From the NCBI GenBank assembly GCA_000963575.1, contig CP011077.1, positions 2,170,001 to 2,234,000 of the forward strand: 64,000 nt of DNA, written 5' to 3'. The DNA is from Klebsiella michiganensis (GTDB taxonomy: Bacteria > Pseudomonadota > Gammaproteobacteria > Enterobacterales > Enterobacteriaceae). The first letter of the stretch is position 1, and the number at the start of each line of letters is the position of its first letter. A model generated the notes under the pieces. The model was not told the DNA's origin. It ran no database searches and worked only from the letters and a program-made list of their open reading frames with translations. Both the position numbers and the translations under genes were made by a program. Positions 51,866-60,590 of the stretch are shown here, piece by piece.

Positions 51866-53284
51866 ATGAAAACTATCGACACCCTCTATATTAATGGTCA
51901 GCACGTCACGCCCCACGGCACTGAAGTGCTGACCTTAATTCACCCGGTCAGCGAACAGCCTGTAGCGCAGGTTCGCCTGGCAGATGAAGAAGACACCCGT
52001 CTTGCCATCGCCGCTGCAAAAGCAGCTTTTCCGCAGATGCGTCTCTCCAGCCGCGAGCAAAGAATGCTTTGGCTGCAACTGCTGCACGACGCCATGAAAG
52101 CGCGTGAGGGTGAGCTGGTGGAGACCATGGTGGATGAATACGGCTGTCCGGTCGCCTTCGCCCAAAGCACCGTGGCGCGCGCTTACAATAGCTTCCTGCA
52201 GGCTATTGATCTGCTGAAGGACTACTCTTTTGAAACCCAGGCGGGGATGGCGAAAGTCGTCATGGAGCCGCTGGGCGTGGTCGGGCTTATTACCCCGTGG
52301 AACGCTAACTACGGTTTTATCGCCGGCAAACTGGCGATGGTGATTGCCTCCGGCAGCACTGCGGTTATTAAGCCGAGCGAGCTAAGCGCCCGACAAACGG
52401 CGCTAATCACTGAATGCTTGCACAAGGCCGGGCTGCCCGATGGCGCTTTCAATATCGTTACCGGCCTGGGCAATGTGGTTGGCGCGGAAATCACCCGTCA
52501 CCCGGACGTGGCTAAAATTTCATTCACGGGCTCAACGGCGGTAGGCAAAACAATTGCCCGCGACGGGGCCGCAACCATGAAGCGCGTGACGCTGGAGCTC
52601 GGCGGGAAGTCCGCCAACGTGCTGCTTGACGACGTGGATCTCGACACTGCCATTCCGCTGGCGTTGCAGGTGATGAGCTGGAACAGTGGCCAGGCTTGTA
52701 TAGCCGGCACGCGCCTGCTAGTGCCGGCAAACAAGCTGGAAGAAGTGAAGGCGCAGATCCTTAAGCACCTGGCTATTCTGGTACCAGGCAACCCAAGAGA
52801 TCCAAAAACGAACATCGGAGCTGCCGTTACCGCCCGGCAGTATCAGCGTGTGCAGGAGTATATTCGCACCGGGATTGCTGAAGGTGCGGAGCTGCTGTGC
52901 GGCGGAGAAGGGCGTCCTGAAGGGCTGGAAAGCGGCTACTTTGTGAAACCGACAGTATTTGTTAACGTTCGCAATGATATGACCATCGCCCAGCAGGAAA
53001 TTTTTGGCCCGGTGCTGTCGGTGATTACCTATCGCGATGATGCCGAAGCGGTGCAGCTAGCTAACGATACGGTTTACGGCCTGCAGGCCTACGTCAGCGG
53101 TAAAAATGCTGAACGCACTGCGGCAATTGCCCGCCAGCTTATCGCGGGACGCGTGTTCGTCAACGGCGTCTATGATGAACCCCTCGCGCCATTTGGCGGC
53201 TTTAAACAGTCCGGGCTTGGGCGTGAATTTGGCACTTACGGGCTGGAAGCGTATCTTGAACCCAAAGCCATCATGGGACAGTAA
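51866..53284 (+). CDS. NAD(P)-dependent aldehyde dehydrogenase
   Basis: 472 residues. Catalytic Cys in SGQACIAGTR, general base Glu in LELGGKSAN, cofactor motif FTGSTAVG and Asn in TPWNANYG are all present. The aldehyde is unknown. The stop codon is almost fused to the next start (TAATATG), so it forms an operon with an AraC regulator that probably controls it. Confidence 0.93.
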   Translation: MKTIDTLYINGQHVTPHGTEVLTLIHPVSEQPVAQVRLADEEDTRLAIAAAKAAFPQMRLSSREQRMLWLQLLHDAMKAREGELVETMVDEYGCPVAFAQSTVARAYNSFLQAIDLLKDYSFETQAGMAKVVMEPLGVVGLITPWNANYGFIAGKLAMVIASGSTAVIKPSELSARQTALITECLHKAGLPDGAFNIVTGLGNVVGAEITRHPDVAKISFTGSTAVGKTIARDGAATMKRVTLELGGKSANVLLDDVDLDTAIPLALQVMSWNSGQACIAGTRLLVPANKLEEVKAQILKHLAILVPGNPRDPKTNIGAAVTARQYQRVQEYIRTGIAEGAELLCGGEGRPEGLESGYFVKPTVFVNVRNDMTIAQQEIFGPVLSVITYRDDAEAVQLANDTVYGLQAYVSGKNAERTAAIARQLIAGRVFVNGVYDEPLAPFGGFKQSGLGREFGTYGLEAYLEPKAIMGQ

Positions 53285-53285
53285 T

Positions 53286-54215
53286 ATGCAGCAACCAGAG
53301 CGGCCTGCGGGCCGCATTATTGAAGAACTTCACCAGCGCGTGGCCCGGCGTTACACACCGGGCAGCGGTGGAGTGAAAGAGTTGGGCTGCGCTCTGCCGT
53401 GGCTCAGCTTTATTCGCATCGAACAGCCGACATTGCTCAATCGAGGTATGCTTTCTCCTTCAATGTGCATGGTGCTGCAGGGCAGCAAAAAAATGCTAAT
53501 CGGTGACAACGTCACGGAGTATGGCCCCGGCAGCTATTCGCTGGCTGCCGTGGATATGCCTGTGTCCGGGCAGGTGACCCGCGCCTGCGAAGCAGAGCCA
53601 TACTACGGTGTGCGCATCGACCTCGACGGGAAAGAAATTGCCGACCTGATCATGAACATGAACGTGGTGCTGCCGGACGGCAACGGGGAGAAAACCGGGG
53701 CCTGGGTGGCCGCCGCAGAGGAAGAACTTCAGGCCGCTTTCCTGCGCCTGGTCACGCTGCTGGACAGCCCGCAGCATCTGCATGCCCTCGCGCCGCTCAT
53801 CAAGCAAGAAATACTTTACCGGTTGGTCATTGCTCCCGCCGGCGCTTCATTCTGGAAACAGGCGCTGGGCTGGGCGCAGGGGAAAGGCGTGGGGGAAGCC
53901 ATAAACTGGATCAAAGAGAATTACGCCGAGCCGCTGGTCATTGATGAGCTGGCGAAGCGCGTGGGCATGAGCGTGTCCAGCCTGCATCACCGCTTCAAAG
54001 CCCTGACTATCATGAGCCCGCTGCAGTACCAAAAACAGCTTCGTTTGCTGGAGGCCCGCCGCCGCTTATTGAGCTGCGAAGGCGATGTGGCAAGCGTTGC
54101 CTGGAAGGTGGGGTATGACTCCCCCTCCCAGTTTAATCGGGAGTATCGCCGGGCATTTGGGGCTTCTCCGCTGCAGGACATTGACGCCCTGCGTCAGCAG
54201 GGCACTTCGTTCTAA
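53286..54215 (+). CDS. AraC-family regulator (AraC_N type)
   Basis: 309 residues from ATG 53286, 1 nt after the aldehyde dehydrogenase stop; the open frame further upstream overlaps that gene. The AraC_N domain (about 20-190) carries PSMCMVLQGSKKMLIGD and the C-terminal HTH pair IDELAKRVGMSVSSLHHRFKALT and VASVAWKVGYDSPSQFNREYRRAFG. It resembles YqhC, which senses aldehydes, in keeping with its partner. Its stop overlaps that of tam. Confidence 0.9.
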   Translation: MQQPERPAGRIIEELHQRVARRYTPGSGGVKELGCALPWLSFIRIEQPTLLNRGMLSPSMCMVLQGSKKMLIGDNVTEYGPGSYSLAAVDMPVSGQVTRACEAEPYYGVRIDLDGKEIADLIMNMNVVLPDGNGEKTGAWVAAAEEELQAAFLRLVTLLDSPQHLHALAPLIKQEILYRLVIAPAGASFWKQALGWAQGKGVGEAINWIKENYAEPLVIDELAKRVGMSVSSLHHRFKALTIMSPLQYQKQLRLLEARRRLLSCEGDVASVAWKVGYDSPSQFNREYRRAFGASPLQDIDALRQQGTSF

Positions 54216-54970
54216 GCGTTTTTCCGCGCCACAATAAACAGGCGTGGGAACGGCATCAGCACGCTCCCGTCATGCTGCTTGCGGTAGGCGCGCTGTAGCA
54301 ACTGGTGGTAGCGCTCAAGAAACGCTTCTTGCTGAATGGCGTCCAGCCCGTTCAGGTAGGGGCGCAGGCCCGTCGAGCTTAACCATTCGATGATGGCCCG
54401 GGCGGACGGCATGACGTGGAAATACGTCGTGCGCCAGATATCCACCGTGCAGCCGCTTTCGGCCAGCAGATCGTAATACTCCTGAGCCGTCAGCAAGGCT
54501 TCGCGACTGGAGCGTGAGATCCCCAGTTCGTCTGCAACCTGGCGCATCAGGGTATGCGTGGGTTCCTGCCAGTTATCTGGCATTTGTACCGCCAGCACGC
54601 CGCCGCCGGCCAGCTGCGCCGCCAGGTGCGGGAAGACCTGCTTATGGCTGGCAATCCACTGCAGAGAAGCGTTGGCGAAAATCACGTCCTGCTTCACCGC
54701 AGGCTGCCAGCTGGCGATATCCGCTTCTTCAAAGCGGCAATCGGGCAGCGCGGCGCTGGCTTTGGCGAGCATCGCTGGGGAGTTATCCAGCCCGGTAATC
54801 GTGGCGTTCGGCGCCAGATTACGCAGCAGGGCCGTGGAGTTGCCGGGGCCGCAGCCCAAATCGGTAAAGGTGTTTGCGCCAGGGTGGTTAATTCGGGCAA
54901 CCAACTCAGCGGCCGGGCGGGTACGTTCAGCTTCAAACTGCAAATAGAGCGCGGGGTTCCAGTCCTGCAT
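54212..54970 (-). CDS. tam: Tam, trans-aconitate 2-methyltransferase
   Basis: 252 residues (E. coli 252). It starts MQDWNPALYLQFEAERTRPA as Tam does, with the SAM motif DLGCGPGNST and FANASLQWI. It methylates trans-aconitate, an inhibitor formed from the citric acid cycle intermediate. Its end overlaps the AraC gene end by 4 bp. Confidence 0.95.
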   Translation of the reverse strand: MQDWNPALYLQFEAERTRPAAELVARINHPGANTFTDLGCGPGNSTALLRNLAPNATITGLDNSPAMLAKASAALPDCRFEEADIASWQPAVKQDVIFANASLQWIASHKQVFPHLAAQLAGGGVLAVQMPDNWQEPTHTLMRQVADELGISRSSREALLTAQEYYDLLAESGCTVDIWRTTYFHVMPSARAIIEWLSSTGLRPYLNGLDAIQQEAFLERYHQLLQRAYRKQHDGSVLMPFPRLFIVARKNA

Positions 54971-55036
54971 CGTTTTATCCTCGTTGCTTTGCTAACATTG
55001 CCGACAAATTATTTTATACGCTATTGAAGGTAACGC

Positions 55037-55327
55037 ATGGCTAAACATCCGGTAGGCAAATATTTGAGACTAGAGCTCACCCATAATGACAATGACCTGC
55101 TGATTTATGTGGTGAAAGGCAGCCGCATTGAAGATATGCCGCCTGACGAAGATGAGGATTATCCGGGGGAGATGCATCTGGCGATGCCTAAAATGAACCG
55201 TGAACTGGATGCCGAGCTGGCGCGCCTGCTGAGCGAGGCTAACGGGGGGGATGTTATCGTCATTATCTGTGCCGCTGACAGCGTGTTCGAGCACGGTTTT
55301 TCACAGGTCAGGGCGCTGCGTAAATAA
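55037..55327 (+). CDS. Small acidic protein of unknown function, 96 aa
   Basis: 96 residues. An acidic stretch (EDMPPDEDEDYPGE, about 32-45) lies in the middle and alternating beta and helix segments around it suggest a small alpha/beta fold. I do not recognise the family. It is divergent from tam and convergent with ydfZ, with a strong shared hairpin at its end. Confidence 0.65.
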   Translation: MAKHPVGKYLRLELTHNDNDLLIYVVKGSRIEDMPPDEDEDYPGEMHLAMPKMNRELDAELARLLSEANGGDVIVIICAADSVFEHGFSQVRALRK

Positions 55328-55332
55328 TGCCA

Positions 55333-55357
55333 GTTACCCGGCACAGAGCCGGGTAAC
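55333..55357. terminator. Bidirectional terminator between the 96-aa gene and ydfZ
   Basis: Perfect 10-bp stem GTTACCCGGC / GCCGGGTAAC with an ACAGA loop between two convergent genes. Confidence 0.75.
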
Positions 55358-55365
55358 TTCAGCCA

Positions 55366-55572
55366 TCAGTGTAAACCCAGACGGAATAATTCCGTCGGTT
55401 CAAATTGCCCTTCACAACCTTCCACTTCCACACATTTGCTGCGGCGAATTTGCTCGGCATTTTTACCTTCGCCGTGAATCGCTTTAATCAGCCCTGTTTT
55501 GCCTGTGCCGTTAATCAAAACGCGGCTGCCGGTGGTAATGGCGTTACGGTTGCGGTCCCAGGTCATCATCAT
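55366..55572 (-). CDS. ydfZ: YdfZ, selenium-binding small protein
   Basis: 68 residues from ATG 55572, 8 nt after AGGAG; a GTG 9 nt upstream and ATGs just downstream are alternatives. WDRNRNAITTGSRVLI and EQIRRSKCVEVEGCE match E. coli YdfZ (67 residues), a protein reported to carry selenium. Two Cys are present. In E. coli ydfZ lies between rspR and ydfI; here it is 12 kb away. An FNR-like site lies upstream. Confidence 0.88.
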   Translation of the reverse strand: MMMTWDRNRNAITTGSRVLINGTGKTGLIKAIHGEGKNAEQIRRSKCVEVEGCEGQFEPTELFRLGLH

Positions 55573-55644
55573 GTTGAGCACTCCTCTTAACGAATGAAAC
55601 AGTTTGACCGGGAACTATTTAAGGCCGATGTGCGTCACGATTCA

Positions 55645-55658
55645 TTAATCAAAATCAA
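55645..55658 (-). promoter_or_regulatory. FNR site candidate upstream of ydfZ
   Basis: On the minus strand TTGATTTTGATTAA matches the FNR consensus TTGAT-N4-ATCAA at 9 of 10 defined positions. Its centre is about 80 bp before the ydfZ start codon. Anaerobic activation fits reports for E. coli ydfZ. Confidence 0.7.
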
Positions 55659-55838
55659 ATTGTATGATGAATTGGTCGTTATTTTGCGAAGATTAAAGTG
55701 GGGTGAATGATTTTCAGACTCTATTTTCCTCCATCATTAGCGCAAGCGAAACGGCTGGTTACGTATTTCGGGTTTAGAATATGACTTTAGACACACTCTT
55801 TTGGCATAGTGATTAACCTGTGTTGTCAGGAGCTTACT

Positions 55839-56741
55839 ATGGATCGTCGCCATTTTATTACCTGTGTTACCGCCGGTTTACTCGCGGCTAAAGCGGGCGT
55901 TTCTTTTGCGTCATCGGGCGTGAAGCGTTCGGTTATTCCTCTCTGGAAAGGCATACCGCCCGGCGGCGGTGGGCCGACCGGGAGTATTCAGACTTCGGCG
56001 CGAGGGGCACAAAGCAATATTGCTGTCCCCATCCTGACCGTGATTGAACCCGAATCCCCTAATGACCTGGCCGTGCTGGTGGCGGCAGGCGGGGGATATA
56101 AGCGTATTGAAATGGGTTCAGAAGCCTGGCCGGCGGCGGAGTGGCTGGCCGCGAGAGGTTACACGGCCTATGTGCTGAGTTACCGTTTACCGTCTGAAGG
56201 ATGGGCCGATGGCAATCTGGTGGCGTTACAGGACGCGCAGCGCGCATTGAGAATCGTGCGCGATCGCGAGCATAACGTCAGCGTGCTGGGCTTTTCCGCC
56301 GGCGGACATCTGCTTGGTCTGGCCGCCACGCGTCCCGATTACCGTTCGTATCCAAAGCAGGACCGTTTAGACGAGAAACCCGCCTTTGCCGACAGGGCTG
56401 CGCTAATTTACCCGGTGATTACGCTGGAAAAACCCTACGAGCACACCTCTACCCATAAAATCCTGGTCGGCAAAGACGCTTCCGCTGCCGAGAACGCCGC
56501 ATGGTCCGTGCAGAATTATGTTACTCCTCATTCGCCCTCGTTCTTCCTGGTGCAGGCGGAGGACGACCCGATTTCCGATCCGCAGAATACGCTGATCATG
56601 GCGGCGGCCTGCGAGCAGCAGCATGTGCCCGTTGAAATGCATCGCTACAGCAGCGGCGGCCACGGTTTCGGGATGGGTAAACCTGGCACACCGACCGTAA
56701 AGTGGCCCGATCATTACGAGAAATGGCTGGCGAAAAGCTAG
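55839..56741 (+). CDS. Exported alpha/beta hydrolase (acetylxylan esterase-like)
   Basis: 300 residues from ATG 55839 after CAGGAG. The N terminus MDRRHFITCVTAGLLAAKAG has a Tat-like twin Arg and ends in a signal cleavage site near F-A-S. The hydrolase domain shows AAGGGYKRI (oxyanion loop), nucleophile Ser in GFSAGGHLLG, Asp in AEDDPISD and His in GGHGFG. Such proteins deacetylate sugars or polymers in the periplasm. It is a single gene. Confidence 0.87.
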   Translation: MDRRHFITCVTAGLLAAKAGVSFASSGVKRSVIPLWKGIPPGGGGPTGSIQTSARGAQSNIAVPILTVIEPESPNDLAVLVAAGGGYKRIEMGSEAWPAAEWLAARGYTAYVLSYRLPSEGWADGNLVALQDAQRALRIVRDREHNVSVLGFSAGGHLLGLAATRPDYRSYPKQDRLDEKPAFADRAALIYPVITLEKPYEHTSTHKILVGKDASAAENAAWSVQNYVTPHSPSFFLVQAEDDPISDPQNTLIMAAACEQQHVPVEMHRYSSGGHGFGMGKPGTPTVKWPDHYEKWLAKS

Positions 56742-56889
56742 CGCTGGATCGTTATTTAAAATAAGTATTACGCACCCCCCTCAAGAAATTTTCCCGTAAT
56801 CCGATATCCATAGGGATGTATTTCGGCAGGATGCCGTTTCCCATTCCCAATGATGGCACGCAAATAACAATTAACTTTACGTGGTCAAT

Positions 56890-57147
56890 ATGGATATCAA
56901 CGAAAAAATCAAAACCTTTGGTGAGGCTCTTAAAAACCGGCTCGATTCGTCACTCATTGACTTCGCACTGGAATATATCGACTTCTCAGAAAATGTACTG
57001 GCATTTGAAACGCTGTGTGGACATATCGCAAATTATCAGGTGCGTATTAGCCCTGAAGAGTACAGGCAGGTATTGGATATTGCGGGGCTACTGGAGATCG
57101 ATAATCATTATGCTGAAATCGATCCCCTGAGAAATTTATTAAATTAA
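56890..57147 (+). CDS. MafI-family immunity protein-like, orphan
   Basis: 85 residues from ATG 56890, or GTG 56881 for 88; neither has a clear ribosome binding site. The pattern SLIDFALEYIDFSENVLAFETLCGHI with ISPEEYRQVLDIAGLL resembles MafI-type immunity proteins, which neutralise secreted MafB-like toxins. It is acidic, as immunity proteins often are. No toxin gene lies next to it, so it looks like an orphan or the relic of a toxin cassette. Confidence 0.7.
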   Translation: MDINEKIKTFGEALKNRLDSSLIDFALEYIDFSENVLAFETLCGHIANYQVRISPEEYRQVLDIAGLLEIDNHYAEIDPLRNLLN

Positions 57148-57192
57148 ACCCTGTCGGTCTTAAGGAAATCCAGCCTCAGGGTTGGATTATCC

Positions 57193-57552
57193 TTAGTGCT
57201 GATAAAATATATCGCCAGCCATTGCCTGAAGAATTTTCCCTTCGGCGTCGGTAATTAACACATAGTTGCCGCCCATGTAGGTCCAGTGACTGCCGGCCTG
57301 TGGCGCAGGGAGATGGCGAAGCTGCCAGCTTTTGATGTTATAGGGTTCGGTACGGTAGATGTCGGGCGCAATGTCGCCTATCTTGTACATTTTGAAATCT
57401 GAGGAGAATTCTTTCAGTTCATAGGACTGTGACGACGTGCCGGGTGCCGTCGCTTTTAGCTGCTTATCCCCTGAATAGGCAAAGGCCAGAGAGGGCAGCG
57501 CGCCCGCGAGCCATACCGCTGTTAATACCGCTACTTTTGTTGACTTGCGCAT
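57193..57552 (-). CDS. RcnB-family periplasmic protein
   Basis: 119 residues from ATG 57552 after GGAG. A signal peptide (about 1-25, L-A-F-A before YSG) is followed by the RcnB domain: YKIGDIAPDIYRTEPYNIKSWQLRHLPAPQAGSHW and GGNYVLITDAEGKIL. E. coli RcnB helps nickel/cobalt homeostasis, but many family members have no known metal link and no rcnA is near. Confidence 0.85.
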   Translation of the reverse strand: MRKSTKVAVLTAVWLAGALPSLAFAYSGDKQLKATAPGTSSQSYELKEFSSDFKMYKIGDIAPDIYRTEPYNIKSWQLRHLPAPQAGSHWTYMGGNYVLITDAEGKILQAMAGDIFYQH

Positions 57553-57684
57553 AAATTCTCCAGAGTGAATCCAGTCTGCTTTTGTTGATTCCGTATAGGA
57601 AGACAACAAATTGTGCCGATTTACTCATTACGCGCTGTATTATTTTGTTAGCAAATCCTCCACTGCGGTGGAGCAGAAATGAAA

Positions 57685-57718
57685 ACGCCTCCCGGAAAGT
57701 TTATTTCGCGAGAGGCGT
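57685..57718 (-). terminator. Terminator of mgtS
   Basis: Ten-base arms ACGCCTCTCG / CGGGAGGCGT (minus strand, one G-T wobble) followed by TTTTCATTT, 27 bp after the mgtS stop. Confidence 0.78.
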
Positions 57719-57744
57719 CGTAGGTGGGGGAAGGTCACCGTTCA

Positions 57745-57840
57745 TTAGTCATCCCATTTGTGGCTAAACCAGGCGGCAAGAAAACCGGAAAATAAGATAA
57801 ATCCCAGTACTGCCATAAATACGTTCATGTTCCCTAACAT
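57745..57840 (-). CDS. mgtS: MgtS, 31-residue membrane protein stabilising MgtA
   Basis: 31 codons starting MLGNMNVFMAVLGFILFSGF and ending in S-H-K-W-D-D, nearly identical to E. coli MgtS (YneM). One membrane helix spans most of the protein. MgtS stabilises the Mg2+ importer MgtA and affects PitA under low magnesium; the E. coli gene is PhoP-dependent. A strong GGAGG precedes the ATG and a terminator follows. A TGTTTA half-site (minus strand, about 57936) resembles a PhoP repeat, but its partner is poor. Confidence 0.93.
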   Translation of the reverse strand: MLGNMNVFMAVLGFILFSGFLAAWFSHKWDD

Positions 57841-57963
57841 GGTTAATCCTCCAGGGTTACTGCATTTCTATAGAAATACCTCGCGTGATAAAAAAGGGTT
57901 TACTCAGATGAGTAGGGGCTATCATAACGTATACAACTTAAACAATCCCTAACCGCTGGTAAA

Positions 57964-58947
57964 TTATTCGTTTTGTGAAGTAAATGAGTTTCTGTATGTG
58001 CCGGGTGAAGTCCGTAGATGTTTCCGGAAGTGATGGCGCAGCGTTGCCGCCGAGCCAAACCCCGTTTGTTCGGCAATATGCTCTATCGGCAGCGTGCTGT
58101 TTTCCAGCAGCTCCCGGCAGCGTTTCAGGCGCGTTTGCAGCAGCCAACCGGCGGGGGTGATGCCCGTTGCGGCTTCGAAGCGGCGTAAAAAAGTTCTCGG
58201 ACTCATGCCGACAAAGGCTGCCAGGCTTGCCACAGAGTGCCGCTCGCTTAAATGGCGCTGCAGATAATCAAACAGCGGCGCAAACCGTTCACCTTCGTAC
58301 TCGACCGGCACGGCCTGTTCGATAAACTGCGCCTGACCGCCGTCCCGATGGGGCTGTACGACTAAGCGCCGGGCAACGCTGTTTGCCGCGGCTGCACCAA
58401 AATCCCGACGCACCAGATGCAGGCCGAGATCGATACCCGCCGCGCTACCCGCCGAGGTCAAGATATTGCCGTTATCCAGATAAAGCACGTCAGGTATCAC
58501 TTCGATTTTCGGATAACGTGCCTGCAGCGCCTCGGTATAACGCCAGTGGGTGGTTGCCCGTTTGCCATCGAGCAGGCCTGTCGCCGCCAGAACAAACACG
58601 CCGGAGCAAATGGACATCAGGCGGGCGCTGCGCGCATGTGCCGCCTGCAGCGCAGTAATCAGCGATTCGGGCACGGGGGCATTGATGCCGCGCCAGCCGG
58701 GGATGACTATCAGACTGGCTTCAGCCAGCAAATCCAGCCCGCCATCTACGGCCAGACGAATACCGCCCATCGCCCGCAGCTCGCCGGACTCAATACCGGC
58801 GACGGCAAAGCGGTACCAGTTCTCGCCCAGCTCGGGGCGCGGCAGGCCAAAAATTTCTACGGCAACGCCGAATTCGAACGTGCAAAGGCCGTCGTAAGCC
58901 AGCGCGACGACGAGAGGGTTTTTAGGCAGGGCGGATGATTTTGTCAT
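57964..58947 (-). CDS. ftrA: FtrA, GlxA-type AraC regulator
   Basis: 327 residues from ATG 58947. The DJ-1/PfpI domain (about 10-190) shows SICSGVFVLAATGLLDGKRATTHW with Cys at the elbow. The AraC HTH pair includes VASLAAFVGMSPRTFLRRFEAATGITP and IEHIAEQTGFGSAATLRHHFRK. It matches the FtrA group. It is divergent from a rhodanese gene 86 bp away, its usual partner. Confidence 0.9.
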   Translation of the reverse strand: MTKSSALPKNPLVVALAYDGLCTFEFGVAVEIFGLPRPELGENWYRFAVAGIESGELRAMGGIRLAVDGGLDLLAEASLIVIPGWRGINAPVPESLITALQAAHARSARLMSICSGVFVLAATGLLDGKRATTHWRYTEALQARYPKIEVIPDVLYLDNGNILTSAGSAAGIDLGLHLVRRDFGAAAANSVARRLVVQPHRDGGQAQFIEQAVPVEYEGERFAPLFDYLQRHLSERHSVASLAAFVGMSPRTFLRRFEAATGITPAGWLLQTRLKRCRELLENSTLPIEHIAEQTGFGSAATLRHHFRKHLRTSPGTYRNSFTSQNE

Positions 58948-59033
58948 GATATTTACGCTAATCGTCATTCGTGCCAGCTGTCAAGAGTCCGTCGCGGGGG
59001 CAGAATCAAAGCTCAAACCAAAAGGAGTTAAAC

Positions 59034-59423
59034 ATGAGCTACGTGACTGACCACCCGGCGGCTGAGCCAGCAACCATCGCCGCGCATTACCGGCACAAAC
59101 TGTCCCTTGAAACCGACTGTGCTGACGTCAATGCGGCGATTCAGAGCGGCGATCTCGACTTTGTGCTGCTGCATGTGGTGGGTTCTGATGAGACATTTGC
59201 CCGACGGCATCTGCCGGGAGCTATTCATTTGCCGCACCGGTTTATTACCGCCGCCCGAATGGAAGAATGGCCCGACGACACGCTGTTTGTGGTGTACTGC
59301 GCCGGGCCACACTGCAACGGTGCCGACCGGGCGGCGTTGAAACTTGCGCAGCTCGGCAGGCGGGTGAAGGTTATGCCCGGCGGCATAACCGGCTGGGAAG
59401 ATGAAGGTCTGCCTTTCGCCTAA
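59034..59423 (+). CDS. Single-domain rhodanese-like protein
   Basis: 129 residues from ATG 59034 after AAAGGAG. One rhodanese fold with VVGSDETFARRHLPGAIHLPHR and the active-site loop YCAGPHCNGADRAA, whose first Cys (after VVY) is the expected persulfide carrier. It is divergent from ftrA and convergent, with a 4-bp overlap, with a TauE-type permease gene. Confidence 0.9.
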   Translation: MSYVTDHPAAEPATIAAHYRHKLSLETDCADVNAAIQSGDLDFVLLHVVGSDETFARRHLPGAIHLPHRFITAARMEEWPDDTLFVVYCAGPHCNGADRAALKLAQLGRRVKVMPGGITGWEDEGLPFA

Positions 59424-60163
59424 ATCAGCGCGCGGAACACCATGTCGCCGCCAAGCAGAACGAGACAAATCAGGAAGCCGCGCTTGAAGGCTAATGGACT
59501 GATGCGCTTGCGAATACGCTGCCCGGCAAACAAGCCGATAAGCGCGGCGACAACCGCCATTACCGACGTGCTGATGGCGATTTCCTGCAGCGCCCCGTGC
59601 CACCAGAGCCCGGCGGCCAGCGCAAGGGTCGAGAACGTAAAGGACAGCCCGAGAGCCTGAACCAGTTCATCGCGCTCAAGGCCCAGCGACTGAATATAGG
59701 GCACGGCGGGGATCACAAACACGCCGGTCCCGCCGGTCAATAACCCGGTGAGTAAACCTATCAATGGTGAAAGCCAGCGTTCGTGGCGGGCGGGGACGTG
59801 CAGTGGCCTGGCAAAAAGCGTCCAGAGCGCATAAATGATCAGGGCCAGGCCCAGCGCAACGGTGGTGGCGTGACTGCTGCCCGAAGCTAACAGGCTGCTG
59901 CTGCCAATGGTGCCCAGCACGATGGTCAGCATCATCGGCCACAGGCGTTTGAGCAATGTAGCCAGGTTGCCACCTTCATAAAGCTGGAAGATATTGGTCA
60001 GAAAAGAGGGGAGAAGCAGCATGCCTGCCGCCGCCACCGGAGAGATCATTGCCCCCAAAATCCCCATGGCGACGGTAGGCAGGCCCATGCCCGTTACGCC
60101 CTTGACGGTGCCTGCGAGCACGAAAGTGGCGGCAATGGCCAGACTCAGGCCGATATCATTCAT
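59420..60163 (-). CDS. TauE/SafE-family anion permease
   Basis: 247 residues from ATG 60163 with about eight membrane helices. The duplicated family signature appears as GTVKGVTGMGLPTVAMGIL and GLLTGGTGVFVIPAVPYI. Family members export sulfite, sulfonates or organosulfur anions. Its start lies inside the end of the upstream monooxygenase-like gene (8-bp overlap), so the two are translationally coupled. Confidence 0.9.
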   Translation of the reverse strand: MNDIGLSLAIAATFVLAGTVKGVTGMGLPTVAMGILGAMISPVAAAGMLLLPSFLTNIFQLYEGGNLATLLKRLWPMMLTIVLGTIGSSSLLASGSSHATTVALGLALIIYALWTLFARPLHVPARHERWLSPLIGLLTGLLTGGTGVFVIPAVPYIQSLGLERDELVQALGLSFTFSTLALAAGLWWHGALQEIAISTSVMAVVAALIGLFAGQRIRKRISPLAFKRGFLICLVLLGGDMVFRALI

Positions 60164-60515
60164 GCGTGCTTTCCTTATGTGCGTCACGGCTGTCCTGCGG
60201 GGCCTGTGCCCTATCAAACATGCTGTAATCCCGGATCACACCTGCCACCCTAAGCCGGTAATCGCTAAAAACCGACTGGCGGCCCTGGTGTTGAACGCTG
60301 CGGTGCAATTCCTGATTACGCCATTGCTGCACGGCGTCTTCATCGCGCCAGAACGAAAGCGACAGGATTTTCCCCGGTTCGCTAAGGCTCTGAAAACGTT
60401 CAATGGAAATAAACCCATCTCTCTCTTCAAGCTGGGGTTTTAACTCTGCCGCCAGTTCAAGATAGCGGCTATAGTGTCCTTCTGCAGGCAGGACTTCAAA
60501 GATTACGGCGATCAT
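60156..60515 (-). CDS. Antibiotic biosynthesis monooxygenase (ABM) domain protein
   Basis: 119 residues. The ABM ferredoxin-like fold is shown by MIAVIFEVLPAEGHYSRYLELAAELKP, F-I-S-I-E-R-F and LSLSFWRDEDAVQQWRNQELHR. These small dimers oxidise quinol-like compounds or degrade haem-like rings; the substrate is unknown. It heads a two-gene operon with the TauE permease and is divergent from an ArsR-type regulator. Confidence 0.87.
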   Translation of the reverse strand: MIAVIFEVLPAEGHYSRYLELAAELKPQLEERDGFISIERFQSLSEPGKILSLSFWRDEDAVQQWRNQELHRSVQHQGRQSVFSDYRLRVAGVIRDYSMFDRAQAPQDSRDAHKESTHE

Positions 60516-60590
60516 CAGGTTGCTCCTTATTGTTCTGTCGTGCTAACCCTAATCCATCGTCAGACAGGACGCTTCGCTGAGCATCGAAAT

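Noticed and set aside
53106..53285. 60-residue N-terminal extension of the AraC gene
   Set aside because: It overlaps the aldehyde dehydrogenase gene in another frame; the start at 53286 fits the family and the operon junction.
57900..57963. PhoP box upstream of mgtS
   Set aside because: Only one TGTTTA half-site is convincing; the second repeat matches poorly, so no PhoP site is called.
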